NCBI GenBank assembly: GCA_963663265.2
Contig: CAXXXM010000001.1
Coordinates: 558,001-622,000, forward strand
Origin: JAEXOD01 sp963663265
GTDB taxonomy: Bacteria; Bacteroidota; Ignavibacteria; Ignavibacteriales; Melioribacteraceae
Direction: 5' to 3'
Length of the DNA: 64,000 bases
Made by a program: the position numbers and the translations under genes. The notes below the pieces were generated by a model. That model was not told the origin of the DNA and made no database searches. It was given only the letters and a program-made list of their open reading frames with translations. This document shows, piece after piece, positions 63,818 to 64,000 of the stretch; within the stretch, counting starts at the first letter, position 1; each line of letters begins with the position of its first letter.

Positions 63818-64000
63818 CGACCCGCCGGGTCTTATGTTTAATCATTAATCTTGTTTCGCTTTATTTAATATATTGAAAAATAAAATGCGTAAAAAAAACA
63901 AAATCTCTCATTTCTTCATCTAACCAGACCCGTTAGGGTTGAAACATTAATAGTAATACAAGCCTCCCACCACAAAAAAGCTCCGTTAGGTGCGACACAA
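63818..64000 (+). repeat. Direct repeat, copy 2 (reaches window edge)
   Basis: 183 bases nearly identical to 63292-63473. The repeat may continue beyond the window. About 344 bases separate the copies, and the GAGTG/ACCAATAGAGC module lies between them. Confidence 0.9.

Larger units (their letters stand above)
61923..64000. other. 2.1-kb noncoding repeat region
   Basis: No credible coding sequence. It is a mosaic of AT-rich DNA with GC-rich hairpin modules, a MITE-like element (62672-62988), and a long direct repeat whose second copy runs to the window edge. Perfect hairpins lie at 62271-62288, 62546-62564, 62781-62805, 63239-63253, 63293-63305 and 63699-63718. Short open frames here are made of repeat modules and have no recognisable domain or ribosome site. 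Confidence 0.8.

Noticed and set aside
63670..63876. Open frames on both strands around 63630-63876
   Set aside because: They read through hairpin palindromes on both strands, which produces open frames by composition; no protein features.
61923..64000. CRISPR array
   Set aside because: Repeats are not regularly spaced, vary in length and type, and no cas genes are present.
1..64000. tRNA, rRNA, riboswitch or prophage signals
   Set aside because: No tRNA-like cloverleaf, rRNA segment, known riboswitch core or phage gene was recognised by eye in the intergenic regions; a covariance-model search would be needed to exclude weak cases.

Overview
The window is a chromosomal segment of an AT-rich, Gram-negative bacterium of the Bacteroidota/Chlorobiota/Ignavibacteriota group, most likely Ignavibacteria-like. 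The evidence is the YPNPFNPTT C-terminal sorting domains (type IX secretion style) on two large exported proteins, a fused LpxC-FabZ enzyme, a BamA/Skp/Lpx outer-membrane operon and a C25 (gingipain-like) peptidase. No rRNA, tRNA, prophage, transposase or CRISPR array was recognised. The placement is inferred from gene content, not from a marker gene.

Left part (1-26.7 kb). A truncated PHP phosphoesterase, lumazine synthase and an Old Yellow Enzyme homologue read rightward. An M28 aminopeptidase and a DUF255 thioredoxin-like protein read leftward. A long rightward envelope operon follows from a plausible promoter at about 5.85 kb: uppS, bamA, two tandem skp genes, lpxD, lpxC-fabZ, lpxA, a LipM-like octanoyl/lipoyl transferase, a secreted beta-propeller, hldE split into kinase (rfaE1) and nucleotidyltransferase (rfaE2), a TamB-like protein, rnr, and an unusual metallopeptidase/propeller/Omp85-barrel fusion. 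Together these make undecaprenyl-PP, lipid A and heptose, and assemble the outer membrane.

Middle part (27-53.5 kb). A TPR protein converges on a membrane coiled-coil protein, followed by RecQ. A 3-hydroxybutyryl-CoA dehydrogenase and acetate kinase pair sits behind a good sigma-54 type promoter. MarC, an atypical SDR and a COG2509-like flavoprotein come next. A leftward cluster encodes citrate-lyase alpha, a CitD-CitE fusion and an MmgE/PrpD protein, then a soluble multi-PAS histidine kinase. A DMT permease precedes a compact 2-oxoacid dehydrogenase operon (lpdA, lipB, fused E1, di-lipoyl E2, lipA).

Right part (53.5-64 kb). Two leftward genes encode large exported proteins: a lamin-tail/CotH-kinase protein and a gingipain-like protease. 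They are separated and followed by spacers full of short GC-rich hairpin repeats. The same repeat families appear at 26.7-27.3 kb and, in part, at 38.2 kb. One element has two hairpins at fixed spacing, with paired compensatory base changes between copies. The last 2 kb is noncoding and holds a 317-bp MITE-like element with 21-bp perfect terminal inverted repeats, a 182-bp nearly identical direct repeat and several hairpin modules. A 53-bp inverted module pair brackets the protease gene. These repeats are the least explained structure in the window.
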